The translations under genes were made by a program, and so were the position numbers. Below the pieces are notes generated by a model that was given only the letters and a program-made list of their open reading frames with translations, was not told where the DNA came from and did not search any database. A DNA stretch of 64,000 nt from Sphingomonas ginsenosidimutans (GTDB taxonomy: Bacteria; Pseudomonadota; Alphaproteobacteria; Sphingomonadales; Sphingomonadaceae): contig NZ_NWVD01000003.1 in the NCBI RefSeq assembly GCF_002374835.1, positions 310,001 through 374,000 on the forward strand, read 5' to 3'. Shown here piece by piece: positions 9,712 through 21,087 of this stretch. The first letter of the stretch is position 1. Each line of letters opens with the position of its first letter.

Positions 9712-10688
9712 TCCGTTCGGTGCTGATCGGGACGGGATCGGCGCTGCCGGTCCGCCGTGTATCCAATGCCGAACTGGCGGCGCAGGTCGATACCTCCGAC
9801 GAATGGATCGTCGAGCGCACCGGCATCCGCTTCCGCCACATCGCCGGCGCGGACGAGACCACCGCGACGCTGGCGCGCGACGCGGCCATTGCGGCGATCG
9901 AGGCGGCGGGCGTCACCGCGCAGGACATCGACCTGATCGTGCTGGCCACCGCCACGCCCGACAACACCTTCCCCGCGACCGCGACCAAGGTGCAGGCGAT
10001 GCTGGGCATCGCCGATTGCGTCGCGTTCGACGTCGCGGCGGTGTGTTCCGGCTTCCTCTATGCGGTGCAGGTCGCCGACAGCATGATCCGCGCCGGCGCG
10101 CATCGCCGCGCGCTGGTGATCGGCGCGGAGACGTTCAGCCGGATCCTCGACTGGGAAGACCGCACCACCTGCGTGCTGTTCGGCGACGGCGCCGGCGCGA
10201 TCGTGCTGGAGGCGCGCGACACCGCCGACGATCCCGCCGATGGCGCGGCGCGCGGCATCCTGGCGACGCGGCTCCACGCCGACGGGCGGCACAACGACCT
10301 GCTCTACGTCGATGGCGGCCCGTCGACCACCGGCACCGTCGGCAAGCTGAGGATGAAGGGGCGCGAGGTGTTCCGCCATGCCGTGGTCAATCTCGCCGCG
10401 GTGATGGAGGAGGCGCTGACCGCCGCGGGCCTCGCCACCGATGCGGTCGACTGGGTCGTCCCGCACCAGGCCAACGCCCGCATCCTCGACGCCACCGCGC
10501 GCAAGCTGTCGCTGCCCGCGGACAAGGTGGTGATGACCGTCGACCGCCACGCCAATACCTCGGCCGCGTCGGTGCCGCTCGCGCTCGACACCGCGGTGCG
10601 CGACGGGCGCATCATTCCGGGACAGATTATCGTCCTGGAGGCGATGGGCGGCGGATTTACCTGGGGTGCGGCGGTCCTGCGCTACTGA
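9708..10688 (+). CDS. fabH: beta-ketoacyl-ACP synthase III
   Basis: 326 residues, full length. The Cys-His-Asn catalytic triad is intact: Cys113 in [10 protein letters not shown], His253 in VPHQANARI, Asn283 in HANTSAAS. FabH condenses acetyl-CoA (or another short acyl-CoA) with malonyl-ACP to start fatty-acid chains. The start overlaps the plsX stop. About 87 bp separate it from ihfA; a GGGGGG-AAT ribosome-binding region lies just before the ihfA start. Confidence 0.97.
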   Translation: MIRSVLIGTGSALPVRRVSNAELAAQVDTSDEWIVERTGIRFRHIAGADETTATLARDAAIAAIEAAGVTAQDIDLIVLATATPDNTFPATATKVQAMLGIADCVAFDVAAVCSGFLYAVQVADSMIRAGAHRRALVIGAETFSRILDWEDRTTCVLFGDGAGAIVLEARDTADDPADGAARGILATRLHADGRHNDLLYVDGGPSTTGTVGKLRMKGREVFRHAVVNLAAVMEEALTAAGLATDAVDWVVPHQANARILDATARKLSLPADKVVMTVDRHANTSAASVPLALDTAVRDGRIIPGQIIVLEAMGGGFTWGAAVLRY

Positions 10689-10775
10689 TCCAGGTTGGCA
10701 ATCGGCATCGACAAGCCGGGCTGCGGGCGGTAACGATCGGACACGGCTAACCTTTCTGGGGGGAATGGTACGGAC

Positions 10776-11075
10776 ATGACGGACGCAGGCACGCTCACCC
10801 GCGCGGATCTGGCAGAGGCGCTGCACCGGCAGGTCGGCCTGTCGCGCGCGGATTCGGCGCGGATGGTCGAACAGATCCTGGAGAAAATGTGCGGCGCGCT
10901 GGCGCGTGGCGAGAACGTCAAGATCTCCGGTTTCGGCACCTTCGTCCTGCGCGACAAGGGCGAGCGCGTCGGCCGCAATCCCAAGACCGGCGTCGAGGTG
11001 CCGATCGCGCCGCGCCGCGTGCTGACGTTCCGCGCCAGCCAGATGATGCGCGACCGCATCATCGGCGCCGGCTGA
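10776..11075 (+). CDS. ihfA: integration host factor subunit alpha
   Basis: 99 residues, the usual size. HU/IHF-family features include the N-terminal helical pair ([29 protein letters not shown]), the [12 protein letters not shown] strand, and the DNA-intercalating arm with [22 protein letters not shown]. The Pro in NPKTG is the residue that inserts at DNA kinks. IHF bends DNA to shape promoters and recombination complexes, as a heterodimer with IhfB (not in the window). MerR-family gene follows after 5 bp, the order seen in many alphaproteobacteria. Confidence 0.95.
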   Translation: MTDAGTLTRADLAEALHRQVGLSRADSARMVEQILEKMCGALARGENVKISGFGTFVLRDKGERVGRNPKTGVEVPIAPRRVLTFRASQMMRDRIIGAG

Positions 11076-11080
11076 CGCGC

Positions 11081-11422
11081 GTGGCGTCGGAAACCAAATC
11101 CGCCGCCGCCTTTCGTACCATCGGCGAGGTCGCGGCAGCGACCGGTATCGCCCCGCACATCCTGCGCTATTGGGAGGGCCGCTTCCCGCAGCTGCGCCCG
11201 GTGACGCGCGCGGGCAAGCGCCGCTATTATCGCCCCGAGGATGTGGCGCTGGTCGAACGCATCGACCGGCTGCTCAACCGCGAGGGCTATACCGTCAAGG
11301 GCGTGCAGCAATTGCTGCACGCCGAGCGTGGCCGGGCATCGCGCCCCGCGGCGACGCTGCGCGGCGTCCGCGACCTGCTGGCCGCCGCGCTGGCGCAGGA
11401 CGACCGCGCGGCGCGGAGATAG
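11081..11422 (+). CDS. MerR family transcriptional regulator
   Basis: 113 residues from GTG 11081, five bases after the ihfA stop. The winged helix-turn-helix is at residues ~11-75 ([25 protein letters not shown], continuing to the [15 protein letters not shown] wing). A short helical C-terminus replaces the metal or drug-binding part of classical MerR proteins, so it is a small MerR-like regulator with no visible ligand site. Its target is unknown. The tight link to ihfA is conserved in the group, which suggests a housekeeping role. Confidence 0.9.
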   Translation: MASETKSAAAFRTIGEVAAATGIAPHILRYWEGRFPQLRPVTRAGKRRYYRPEDVALVERIDRLLNREGYTVKGVQQLLHAERGRASRPAATLRGVRDLLAAALAQDDRAARR

Positions 11423-11435
11423 GGCCCGCCGATCG

Positions 11436-11765
11436 ATGGGGAATGCCATGGGCCCGCGCTGTCCGGGTTGTTACGCCGCCGTGCCGTTCTGGCGGACGCA
11501 ATGGGGGCTGGGCAGGGCGTTCCCCTGCCGCGCGTGCGGCCGGCGCCTCGTCATCCCCAAATCGCTGTCCACGATCGGCATCGGGCTGTTCGTCGTCTAC
11601 TGGATGCTGAAGGGGCGTGCGGACGGCGCCGCGGAGACGATCGCATCGATCGCGATCCTCGCGGCGGTCGCGTTGGCGCTGAGCTGGCTGCTGGGGAAGC
11701 CGCTGGTCGCGCCGGACCAAGGGCATCCGCCCGATGCGGACGCTTCCGCCAAGATTTTTCCCTAG
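11436..11765 (+). CDS. zinc-ribbon protein with two membrane segments, unknown function
   Basis: 109 residues from ATG 11436 (an in-frame ATG at 11448 would give 105). The N-terminus holds a CPGC ... CRAC pair, spaced like a zinc ribbon (residues ~9-35). Two hydrophobic stretches follow (about residues 42-60 and 67-86, the second ending LALSWLLG), then a polar Asp/Pro tail. It is likely a small inner-membrane protein with a cytosolic zinc knuckle. I do not recognise a named family. It starts 13 bp after the MerR stop. Confidence 0.65.
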   Translation: MGNAMGPRCPGCYAAVPFWRTQWGLGRAFPCRACGRRLVIPKSLSTIGIGLFVVYWMLKGRADGAAETIASIAILAAVALALSWLLGKPLVAPDQGHPPDADASAKIFP

Positions 11766-11799
11766 GGCCAGCGCCCATTCTGGCAATGGTCGTGACGGA

Positions 11800-11913
11800 G
11801 CCGGGAAAGGCGCACGGCCAGGAGCGAGGAGGGAGCGATGCGTCAGCATCGTGACTGACGAGCGAGGCTAGCACGTTGCAGGGTGCCCCGACGCCGCCGT
11901 GCGCCTTTCCGGC
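11800..11913. repeat. 114-nt imperfect palindrome with nested hairpin
   Basis: The outer arms GCCGGGAAAGGCGCACGGC (11800-11818) and 11896-11913 are complementary apart from one missing base. Inside, CGTCAG (11841-11846) pairs perfectly with CTGACG (11855-11860) around an 8-nt loop. The spacer has repeated GAGCGAG motifs. No start codon with a ribosome site opens a convincing gene. It could be a dispersed intergenic repeat, a MITE-like remnant or a structured RNA. Confidence 0.55.
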
Positions 11914-11997
11914 CCGCCGCGCCATGGGCGATCACGAACTTTGGCAGAATGGCTCCTGACCCCAAAGCCGCCACGATCGCGCATCAGAATGCGGGCC

Positions 11998-12501
11998 ATG
12001 ACCCGGATCAGATACGCCGATTTCCCTGCCGACGTTCCCGCGCTGCTGGCGATCTGGCGAGAGTTCATCGCCAATTCGCCGGTCAATCTGGACTATCAGG
12101 GCAACGACGCGGAATTTTCGACACTGCCGGGGAAATACGCTCGCCCGGCGGGATGCGTGTTGCTGGCGGATCGGGCGGGCGAGATCGACGGATGCGTCGC
12201 CCTGCGCAAGGTCAGCGCCGACATATGCGAGATGAAGCGGCTGTATGTCCGCCCCGATGCGCGCGGCGCCGCTCTCGGCCGCAGGCTCGTCGAACGGCTG
12301 ATCGAAGAAGCGCGTGCGATGGGGTATCGGGAGATGCGGCTCGACGTCATGGCGCCATCGGTGTCCGCCCGGCGGCTCTATGCGACGCTCGGCTTCGCGC
12401 CGGCCGCGCCAGTGTCCTTCAATCCTGCTCCCGGTGCGGCATTCCTCGGCCTGCGCCTGCAGGGTGCCGCACTTGGTGGAGCGCCGGACGCCGCGCCGTA
12501 G
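11998..12501 (+). CDS. GNAT family N-acetyltransferase
   Basis: 167 residues from ATG 11998. The acetyl-CoA binding core is visible at residues ~75-110 (MKRLYVRPDARGAALGRRLVERLI, carrying the R-x-x-G-x-A-like P-loop) followed by ARRLYATLGF, the usual motif B end. Substrate is unknown; such stand-alone GNATs acetylate amines, amino acids or proteins. No strong Shine-Dalgarno precedes the start, and an ATG nine bases earlier is also in frame. It converges on lpdA across a 9-bp-stem hairpin. Confidence 0.85.
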   Translation: MTRIRYADFPADVPALLAIWREFIANSPVNLDYQGNDAEFSTLPGKYARPAGCVLLADRAGEIDGCVALRKVSADICEMKRLYVRPDARGAALGRRLVERLIEEARAMGYREMRLDVMAPSVSARRLYATLGFAPAAPVSFNPAPGAAFLGLRLQGAALGGAPDAAP

Positions 12502-12518
12502 CAAGGGCGTCCGGCAGT

Positions 12519-12542
12519 ACCGGGGCGGTGGGGCGCCCCGGT
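12519..12542. terminator. hairpin between convergent GNAT and lpdA genes
   Basis: ACCGGGGCG (12519-12527) pairs perfectly with CGCCCCGGT (12534-12542) around a 6-nt loop. It sits midway between two convergent stops, where a bidirectional terminator is expected. There is no U-tract, so it may only stabilise 3' ends. Confidence 0.45.
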
Positions 12543-12552
12543 GCGTGTGGGG

Positions 12553-13953
12553 TCAGATGTGGATCGGCTTGCCCTGCACCGCCATCGCGGCTTCCTTGAC
12601 CGCTTCCGAATGGGTCGGGTGCGCGTGGCAGGTATAGGCGATGTCCTCGCTGGTGGCGCCGAATTCCATCGCCTGCGCCGCCTGCGCGATCATCGTGCCG
12701 CCGACGGTGGCGATGCACCATACGCCCAGCACGCGATCGGTCTTTGCATCCGCGATCACCTTCACGAAGCCGTCCGGTTCGTGGTTGGTCTTGGCGCGGC
12801 TGTTGGCGACCATCGGGAACTTGCCGACCTTCACCTCGCCACGCTCCTTCGCCGCTTCCTCGGTCAGGCCGACGCCGGCGATCTCGGGCCAGGTGTAGAC
12901 GACCGACGGGATGATATCGTGGTTCACGATGCCATGCTGGCCGGCGATGTTCTCCGCGACCGCAATCCCCTCGTCCTCAGCCTTGTGCGCCAGCATCGGG
13001 CCGGGGACGACGTCGCCGATCGCCCAGATGCCGTCCACCGCGGTGCGGAAATCGTGGTCGATCTCAATTTGCCCGCGCTGGTTGGTGGACAGGCCCGCGG
13101 CGTCGAGCGCGAGGCCGTCGATGTTCGGGCGCCGCCCGATCGACACCAGCACGCAATCCGCCTCGATCGTCGTCGCCTCGCCGCCCGCGGCCGGCTCCAG
13201 AGTCAACGTCGCCTTGTCGCCGTCGACGGCGACGCCGGTGACCTTGGTCGACAGCCTGAATTCGATCCCCTGCTTCTTGAAGATCTTGTTCGACTCCTTG
13301 CGGATATCGCCGTCGAAGCCGGGCAGGATCTGGTCGAGGAATTCGACGCAGGTGACCTTCGCGCCCAGCCGCCGCCACACGCTGCCCAGCTCCAGCCCGA
13401 TCACGCCGCCGCCGATGACGACCATATGCTCCGGCACCCTGGGCAGTTCCAGCGCGCCGGTCGAATCGACCACGACCTTCTGGTCGATCGTCACGCCCGG
13501 CAGCGGAGTGACCGACGAACCGGTGGCGATGACGATGTTCTTCGCGGTGACGGTCTGCCCGCCGACGTCGACGCTGTGCGCGCCGGTGAAGGCGGCGCGG
13601 CCCTTCAGCCAGGTGACCTTGTTCTTCTTGAACAGGAATTCGATCCCGCCGGTCAGCTGCTTCACCGCGTCGCGACGCTGGCCGTGCATCGTGTCGAGGT
13701 CGAGTTCGACCGTCGTCTTGATGCCCAGCTTCGCCATCGCGCCGTTGGCGGCGTGGTCGTAGAGTTCGGAGGCGTGGAGCATCGCCTTCGACGGGATGCA
13801 CCCGACGTTCAGGCAGGTCCCGCCCAGCGTCTCGCGGCTTTCGGCGCAGGCGGTCTTCAGCCCCAGCTGCGCGGCGCGGATCGCGGCGACATAGCCGCCG
13901 GGGCCGGCGCCGATCACGAGGACGTCATAGTCGTACTGCTGTTCGTCAGCCAT
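12553..13953 (-). CDS. lpdA: dihydrolipoyl dehydrogenase (E3)
   Basis: 466 residues. The FAD-binding GAGPGGY motif is at residues 15-21, and the redox-active disulfide CLNVGC gives Cys47 and Cys52. A second nucleotide-binding GGGVIGLELG, the GWAIGDV-type FAD motif (here IWAIGDVVPG) and the C-terminal catalytic HAHPTHSE are all present. E3 reoxidises lipoyl groups of 2-oxo acid dehydrogenases with NAD+. ATG 13953 is chosen because GGAGG lies about 8 bp upstream; an in-frame GTG at 13968 lacks that spacing. Same strand as sucB and sucA, separated by a REP-like repeat. Confidence 0.97.
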   Translation of the reverse strand: MADEQQYDYDVLVIGAGPGGYVAAIRAAQLGLKTACAESRETLGGTCLNVGCIPSKAMLHASELYDHAANGAMAKLGIKTTVELDLDTMHGQRRDAVKQLTGGIEFLFKKNKVTWLKGRAAFTGAHSVDVGGQTVTAKNIVIATGSSVTPLPGVTIDQKVVVDSTGALELPRVPEHMVVIGGGVIGLELGSVWRRLGAKVTCVEFLDQILPGFDGDIRKESNKIFKKQGIEFRLSTKVTGVAVDGDKATLTLEPAAGGEATTIEADCVLVSIGRRPNIDGLALDAAGLSTNQRGQIEIDHDFRTAVDGIWAIGDVVPGPMLAHKAEDEGIAVAENIAGQHGIVNHDIIPSVVYTWPEIAGVGLTEEAAKERGEVKVGKFPMVANSRAKTNHEPDGFVKVIADAKTDRVLGVWCIATVGGTMIAQAAQAMEFGATSEDIAYTCHAHPTHSEAVKEAAMAVQGKPIHI

Positions 13954-13964
13954 TTCCGTTGCCT

Positions 13965-14067
13965 CCACCCCGGCGAAAGCCGGGGTCCAGTTACGGGCCG
14001 GAGATGGTGAACGCCGCGCCCGGTTACATCTTCCTTCCCAACTGGACCCCGGCTTTCGCCGGGGTGG
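13965..14067. repeat. REP-like element with perfect 28-bp inverted arms
   Basis: Arms at 13965-13992 and 14040-14067 are exact reverse complements. Each arm also contains its own hairpin, CCCCGGC-GAAA-GCCGGGG. The element fills the lpdA/sucB gap. Such paired hairpins are typical of sphingomonad intergenic REP/BIME repeats and could stabilise or limit the sucAB part of the transcript. Confidence 0.85.
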
Positions 14068-14082
14068 TACGTTGGGGACGTC

Positions 14083-15291
<1,209 letters not shown>

Positions 15292-15411
15292 GTTACTTCC
15301 TGTCCTGTTCATCGTCGATATAGGTGGCGTCGCCGTTCAGCGTGGACAACGGCGCGGTACGTAGGGTGGTGCTTCCGGCGTCGTGGCACGCCATCCGGAC
15401 GACGGCCGCCA

Positions 15412-18387
15412 TCAGCTGGCGGCCTTGCCCGACTTCTTGGTGGTCTCGGCCTCGCGCGTGCGGCGGATCTCGTCGCGCACGTTATGCCCGAGCGCGTCGG
15501 CGATCAGCGCGCCCTGTTCGGCCTGGTGACGTTTCATCAGGCCGGTCGCGGGCGAGGCGGCGGCGGTGCGGCCGGCGTAGCGCGGACGCGCGATCTGCGC
15601 ATTCGTCATGCCCAGCGCTTCCTCGATGAACGGCTCGACGAAGAACCAATAGCCGTTGTTCTTCGGTTCTTCCTGCGCCCAGACGACATGCTCCAGGTTC
15701 GGCATCCGCTCGATCCGCTTCGCCAGCGCCTCGGTGGGGAAGGGATAGAGCTGTTCGATGCGGACGATCTGGGTGGTCTCGTCGCCGGCCGCGTCGCGCG
15801 CCTCGATCAGGTCGTAGGCGACCTTGCCGGTGCACAGCACCAGCCGCGTCGTCGCGGCATCCGCCGGCGCCGACGGATCGGACAGGATGCGGCGGAAGTG
15901 ACTGTCGCCCTGGAAATCCTCGGCGCGGCTGACCGCCAGCTTGTGGCGCAGCAGTGACTTGGGCGTCATCACGATCAGCGGCTTGCGGAACGTGCGGTGC
16001 ATCTGCCGGCGCAGCAGGTGGAAGTAATTGGCCGGCGTGGTGCAGTTGGCGACCTGCATGTTGTCGCCCGCGCACAATTGCAGGAAGCGTTCCGGACGTG
16101 CGGAGCTGTGTTCCGGCCCCTGGCCCTCGTACCCGTGCGGCAGCAGCATCACCAGGCCGTTGGCGCGCAGCCACTTGGCCTCGCCGCTGGCGATGAACTG
16201 GTCGATCATGATCTGCGCGCCGTTGACGAAGTCGCCGAACTGCGCCTCCCACAGAACCAGCGTCTTCGGATCGGCGAGCGCATAGCCATATTCGAAGCCC
16301 AGCACGCCATATTCGCTCAGCGGGCTGTCCAGTACCTCGAAGCTGCCGTGCGGGACGGTCCACAGCGGCACGTATTTGTGCTCGTCATTCTGGTCGACCC
16401 AGACGGCGTGCCGCTGCGAGAAGGTGCCGCGGCCCGAATCCTGGCCGGACAGGCGCACGCCATAGCCTTCGTGCAGCAGCGACCCGAACGCCAGCGCCTC
16501 ACCGGTCGCCCAGTCGAAATTCTGGCCGGTGGCGAACATCTGCCGCTTGGCGTCCAGCACGCGCGCCAGCGTCTTGTGGATCGCGATGCTGTCGGGAACC
16601 GTCGTCAGCGTGCGGCCGATCGAATCGAACAGCTTCGGCTCGATCCCGGTGTCGACGCTGCGCCGCGCGGTTTCGGGGTCGGCGGGGGCGTGCAGCCCCG
16701 ACCAGCGCCCGGCGAACCAGTCGGCCTTGTTGGGCTTGTAGCTGGCGCCCGCCTCGAACTCGCCCTCCAGCAGCGTGGTCTGCTGCGCGATGGCGTCGTC
16801 GATCCACGCCTGATCGACCACCTTCTCCTCGATCAGGCGCTTGCCGTAGATCTCCGACACCGGCGGATGGCTGCGGATCGCCTTGTACATCAGCGGCTGG
16901 GTGAAGCCCGGCTCGTCGCCCTCGTTATGGCCGAAGCGGCGATAGCACCACATGTCGACCACCACGTCGCGGTGGAACGTCTGGCGGTATTCGATGGCCA
17001 TCTTGGTGGCGAAGGTCACCGCCTCGGGATCGTCGCCGTTGACGTGGAAGATCGGTGCCTGCACCCCCTTGGCCACATCCGACGGATAGGGCGAGGAGCG
17101 CGCGAATTGCGGGCTGGTGGTGAAGCCGATCTGGTTGTTGATGACGAAATGGACGCAGCCGCCGGTGTTGTAGCCGCGGATGCCGGAAAAGCCGAAGCAT
17201 TCCCACACGATGCCTTGGCCGGCAAAGGCCGCGTCGCCGTGGATCAGCACCGGCAGCGCGCGCGAATGGGTGTCCAGATCCTTGGCGATCGTCTGGATCG
17301 CGCGCACCTTGCCCAGCACAACCGGGTCCGCCGCCTCGAGGTGCGAGGGGTTGGCGACCAGCGACATGTGCACCCTGTGCCCGTCGAATTCACGATCGGT
17401 CGAGGTGCCGAGGTGATATTTGACGTCGCCCGAACCGCCGATGTCGTCCGGGTTGGCCGAACCGCCGGCGAATTCGTGGAAGATCACGCGCAGCGGCTTG
17501 GCCATCACGTTGGCCAGCACGTTCAGGCGCCCGCGGTGCGCCATGCCGAACACGATCTCGTTCACGCCGGCCGCGCCGCCGTATTTGATGACGCTTTCCA
17601 GCGCCGGGATCATGCTTTCGCCGCCGTCGAGGCCGAAGCGCTTGGTGCCGACATATTTGCGGCCCAGGAACTTCTCCCACTGCTCGGCCTCGATCACCTT
17701 GTTCAGGATCGCCTTCTTGCCCTGAACCGAGAATTCGATCGCCTTGTCCTTGCCCTCCATGTGCTCCTGAAGGAACTTGCGCTCCTCGACATCGGCGATG
17801 TGCATATACTCCAGGCCCACGCTGCCGCAGTAGTTGCGGCGCAGCGTGTCGACGATCTCGCGTACCGTCGCCCATTGCATCCCCAGCGTGCCGCCCAGAT
17901 AGACCGGGCGGTCGATGTCGGCGTCGGAGAAGCCGTGGTATTCGGTCGTCAGGTCGGCCGGCAGCGCGCGCGGGCCGGACAGGCCGAGGGGGTCGAGATT
18001 GGCGGCCAGATGCCCGCGCACGCGATAGGTGCGGATCAGCATCTGCGCGCGGATCGCGTCGCCCGCGGCCTTCACGATATCGTCCTGCGACGGGGCGGGC
18101 GCGGCCGGCGCGGCGGGGGCGGGCTTGCCACCGCCCTTCGCGGGCCGGGGCGCCGGCTCCATCTGCGTCGGGTCGAGCGCGGCGGTCAGATCGTCGGTGG
18201 TGGTCAGCGGCCACCGCTCGTTGGTCCAGGACGGCGCGTTCAGCGTGCCCTCCAGCCCTTCGAAGAACTGGCGCCAGCCGGGCTCGACAGTGTCGGGCGA
18301 GGTCTTGAAGCGCGCGTACAGCGCGTCGATGAACGCGGGGCTGACGCCGCCCGCGATGTCGCCGAAATCCTGACCTTCGTAGCCCAT
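15412..18387 (-). CDS. sucA: 2-oxoglutarate dehydrogenase E1
   Basis: 991 residues, full length for the homodimeric thiamine-diphosphate enzyme. The N-terminal FIDALYARFK and the core signatures follow in order: HRGRLNVLANV, GDVKYHLGTSTDR, HGDAAFAGQGIVWE, NNQIGFTT with the ThDP GDDPEAV region, and the C-terminal RPERFLQL with NCTTPANYFHLLRRQ. It decarboxylates 2-oxoglutarate and succinylates the lipoyl group of SucB. The gene lies upstream of sucB on the same strand (about 120 bp between them). A pair of GC-rich hairpins separates it from sucD. Confidence 0.98.
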   Translation of the reverse strand: MGYEGQDFGDIAGGVSPAFIDALYARFKTSPDTVEPGWRQFFEGLEGTLNAPSWTNERWPLTTTDDLTAALDPTQMEPAPRPAKGGGKPAPAAPAAPAPSQDDIVKAAGDAIRAQMLIRTYRVRGHLAANLDPLGLSGPRALPADLTTEYHGFSDADIDRPVYLGGTLGMQWATVREIVDTLRRNYCGSVGLEYMHIADVEERKFLQEHMEGKDKAIEFSVQGKKAILNKVIEAEQWEKFLGRKYVGTKRFGLDGGESMIPALESVIKYGGAAGVNEIVFGMAHRGRLNVLANVMAKPLRVIFHEFAGGSANPDDIGGSGDVKYHLGTSTDREFDGHRVHMSLVANPSHLEAADPVVLGKVRAIQTIAKDLDTHSRALPVLIHGDAAFAGQGIVWECFGFSGIRGYNTGGCVHFVINNQIGFTTSPQFARSSPYPSDVAKGVQAPIFHVNGDDPEAVTFATKMAIEYRQTFHRDVVVDMWCYRRFGHNEGDEPGFTQPLMYKAIRSHPPVSEIYGKRLIEEKVVDQAWIDDAIAQQTTLLEGEFEAGASYKPNKADWFAGRWSGLHAPADPETARRSVDTGIEPKLFDSIGRTLTTVPDSIAIHKTLARVLDAKRQMFATGQNFDWATGEALAFGSLLHEGYGVRLSGQDSGRGTFSQRHAVWVDQNDEHKYVPLWTVPHGSFEVLDSPLSEYGVLGFEYGYALADPKTLVLWEAQFGDFVNGAQIMIDQFIASGEAKWLRANGLVMLLPHGYEGQGPEHSSARPERFLQLCAGDNMQVANCTTPANYFHLLRRQMHRTFRKPLIVMTPKSLLRHKLAVSRAEDFQGDSHFRRILSDPSAPADAATTRLVLCTGKVAYDLIEARDAAGDETTQIVRIEQLYPFPTEALAKRIERMPNLEHVVWAQEEPKNNGYWFFVEPFIEEALGMTNAQIARPRYAGRTAAASPATGLMKRHQAEQGALIADALGHNVRDEIRRTREAETTKKSGKAAS

Positions 18388-18475
18388 GACGATCCTACCT
18401 TCGTCCTCCCGGCACCGGCCGGGATGTCCCGCGGCGCGCCGCCCCGGCCGGAACCGGGGCGGCCGCCTGTTACGC
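18388..18475. repeat. GC-rich hairpin region between sucD and sucA
   Basis: The gap contains GCCCCGG-ccggaa-CCGGGGC at 18441-18460 and a smaller CCGGC/GCCGG hairpin before it. The layout resembles a degenerate version of the REP pair between sucB and lpdA. It may dampen read-through from sucD to sucA or be a repeat remnant. Confidence 0.5.
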
Positions 18476-19362
<887 letters not shown>

Positions 19363-19366
<4 letters not shown>

Positions 19367-19989
19367 TTCTTCTCCTCACTCCCTTTCGCGGGCGCCGGAT
19401 CGGTAGCGCCCGGCATGACCCAATCGGCCTTCATCATCAGGCCGGACAATGTCAGCAGCGCCACCACCGGACTGTCGGCGGGGACACTGACGATCTCGAA
19501 GCTGTCGGCGTCGTCGGGCGCGCCGATGTCCCAGCCCAGCTTGCTCAGCATCGGCTGGTCGGAGGACGACGTCGGCTTGCGGCCGAGGATGCGCGTCGCC
19601 TCCGCAGCGGGGATGCGGCGCGTTTCACCCGGATCGTACAGGCGGCAGCCGACCACCATCGTATCGCCGTTCACGATCCCCGACGGGATCAGGTACAGCC
19701 GCTCGCCCGCGACGGTGCGTTCCAGGACGGCGATATCGCCGATGATATGCCCGGTGCCGGACAGCATCGCGCCGCCCATTTCCCTGCCCATCGCTGCCAG
19801 CTTGCCGACCGGCGTGGCGGCCGGATCGGCCGCGCGCGTCCAGCCGGCGGGCGTCGCGCCCTTCAGCACCGTGGTCACCGCTGTTGCCGAGGGGCACGCC
19901 TCGCGCAACGCCCCGATCACCTCGGCGGCCGGATAGCCGGCCGGAGAAGCGCCCGCCATCGCGGCGGCGAGGAGCAGCGCGGGCGCCAC
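19363..19989 (-). CDS. secreted hypothetical protein between mdh and sucD
   Basis: 208 residues starting at GTG 19989, six bases after the mdh stop, with no clear Shine-Dalgarno, so translation is probably coupled to mdh. A short hydrophobic N-terminus ([15 protein letters not shown]) looks like a signal peptide. The mature part has two Cys (in ACPSATAV and VVGCRLYD) that could form a disulfide, no recognised domain, and a Lys/Glu-rich tail. Its place in a TCA-cycle operon does not by itself imply a metabolic role for an exported protein. Family unknown to me. Confidence 0.7.
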
Positions 19990-19994
19990 GACGA

Positions 19995-21041
<1,047 letters not shown>

Positions 21042-21052
21042 TTAAAAGATTA

Positions 21053-21070
21053 CATGATAATCGTTCGCAA
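21053..21070 (-). promoter_or_regulatory. candidate Fur-like box upstream of mdh
   Basis: Read on the minus strand the sequence is TTGCGAACGATTATCATG, close to the half-site pattern of classical Fur boxes (GATTATCAT core). It lies 96-113 bp upstream of mdh, in the gap after zapE. The match is by eye and no expression data exist, so this is a weak call. Confidence 0.3.
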
Positions 21071-21087
21071 GAGCAATAAGCCGCTGC

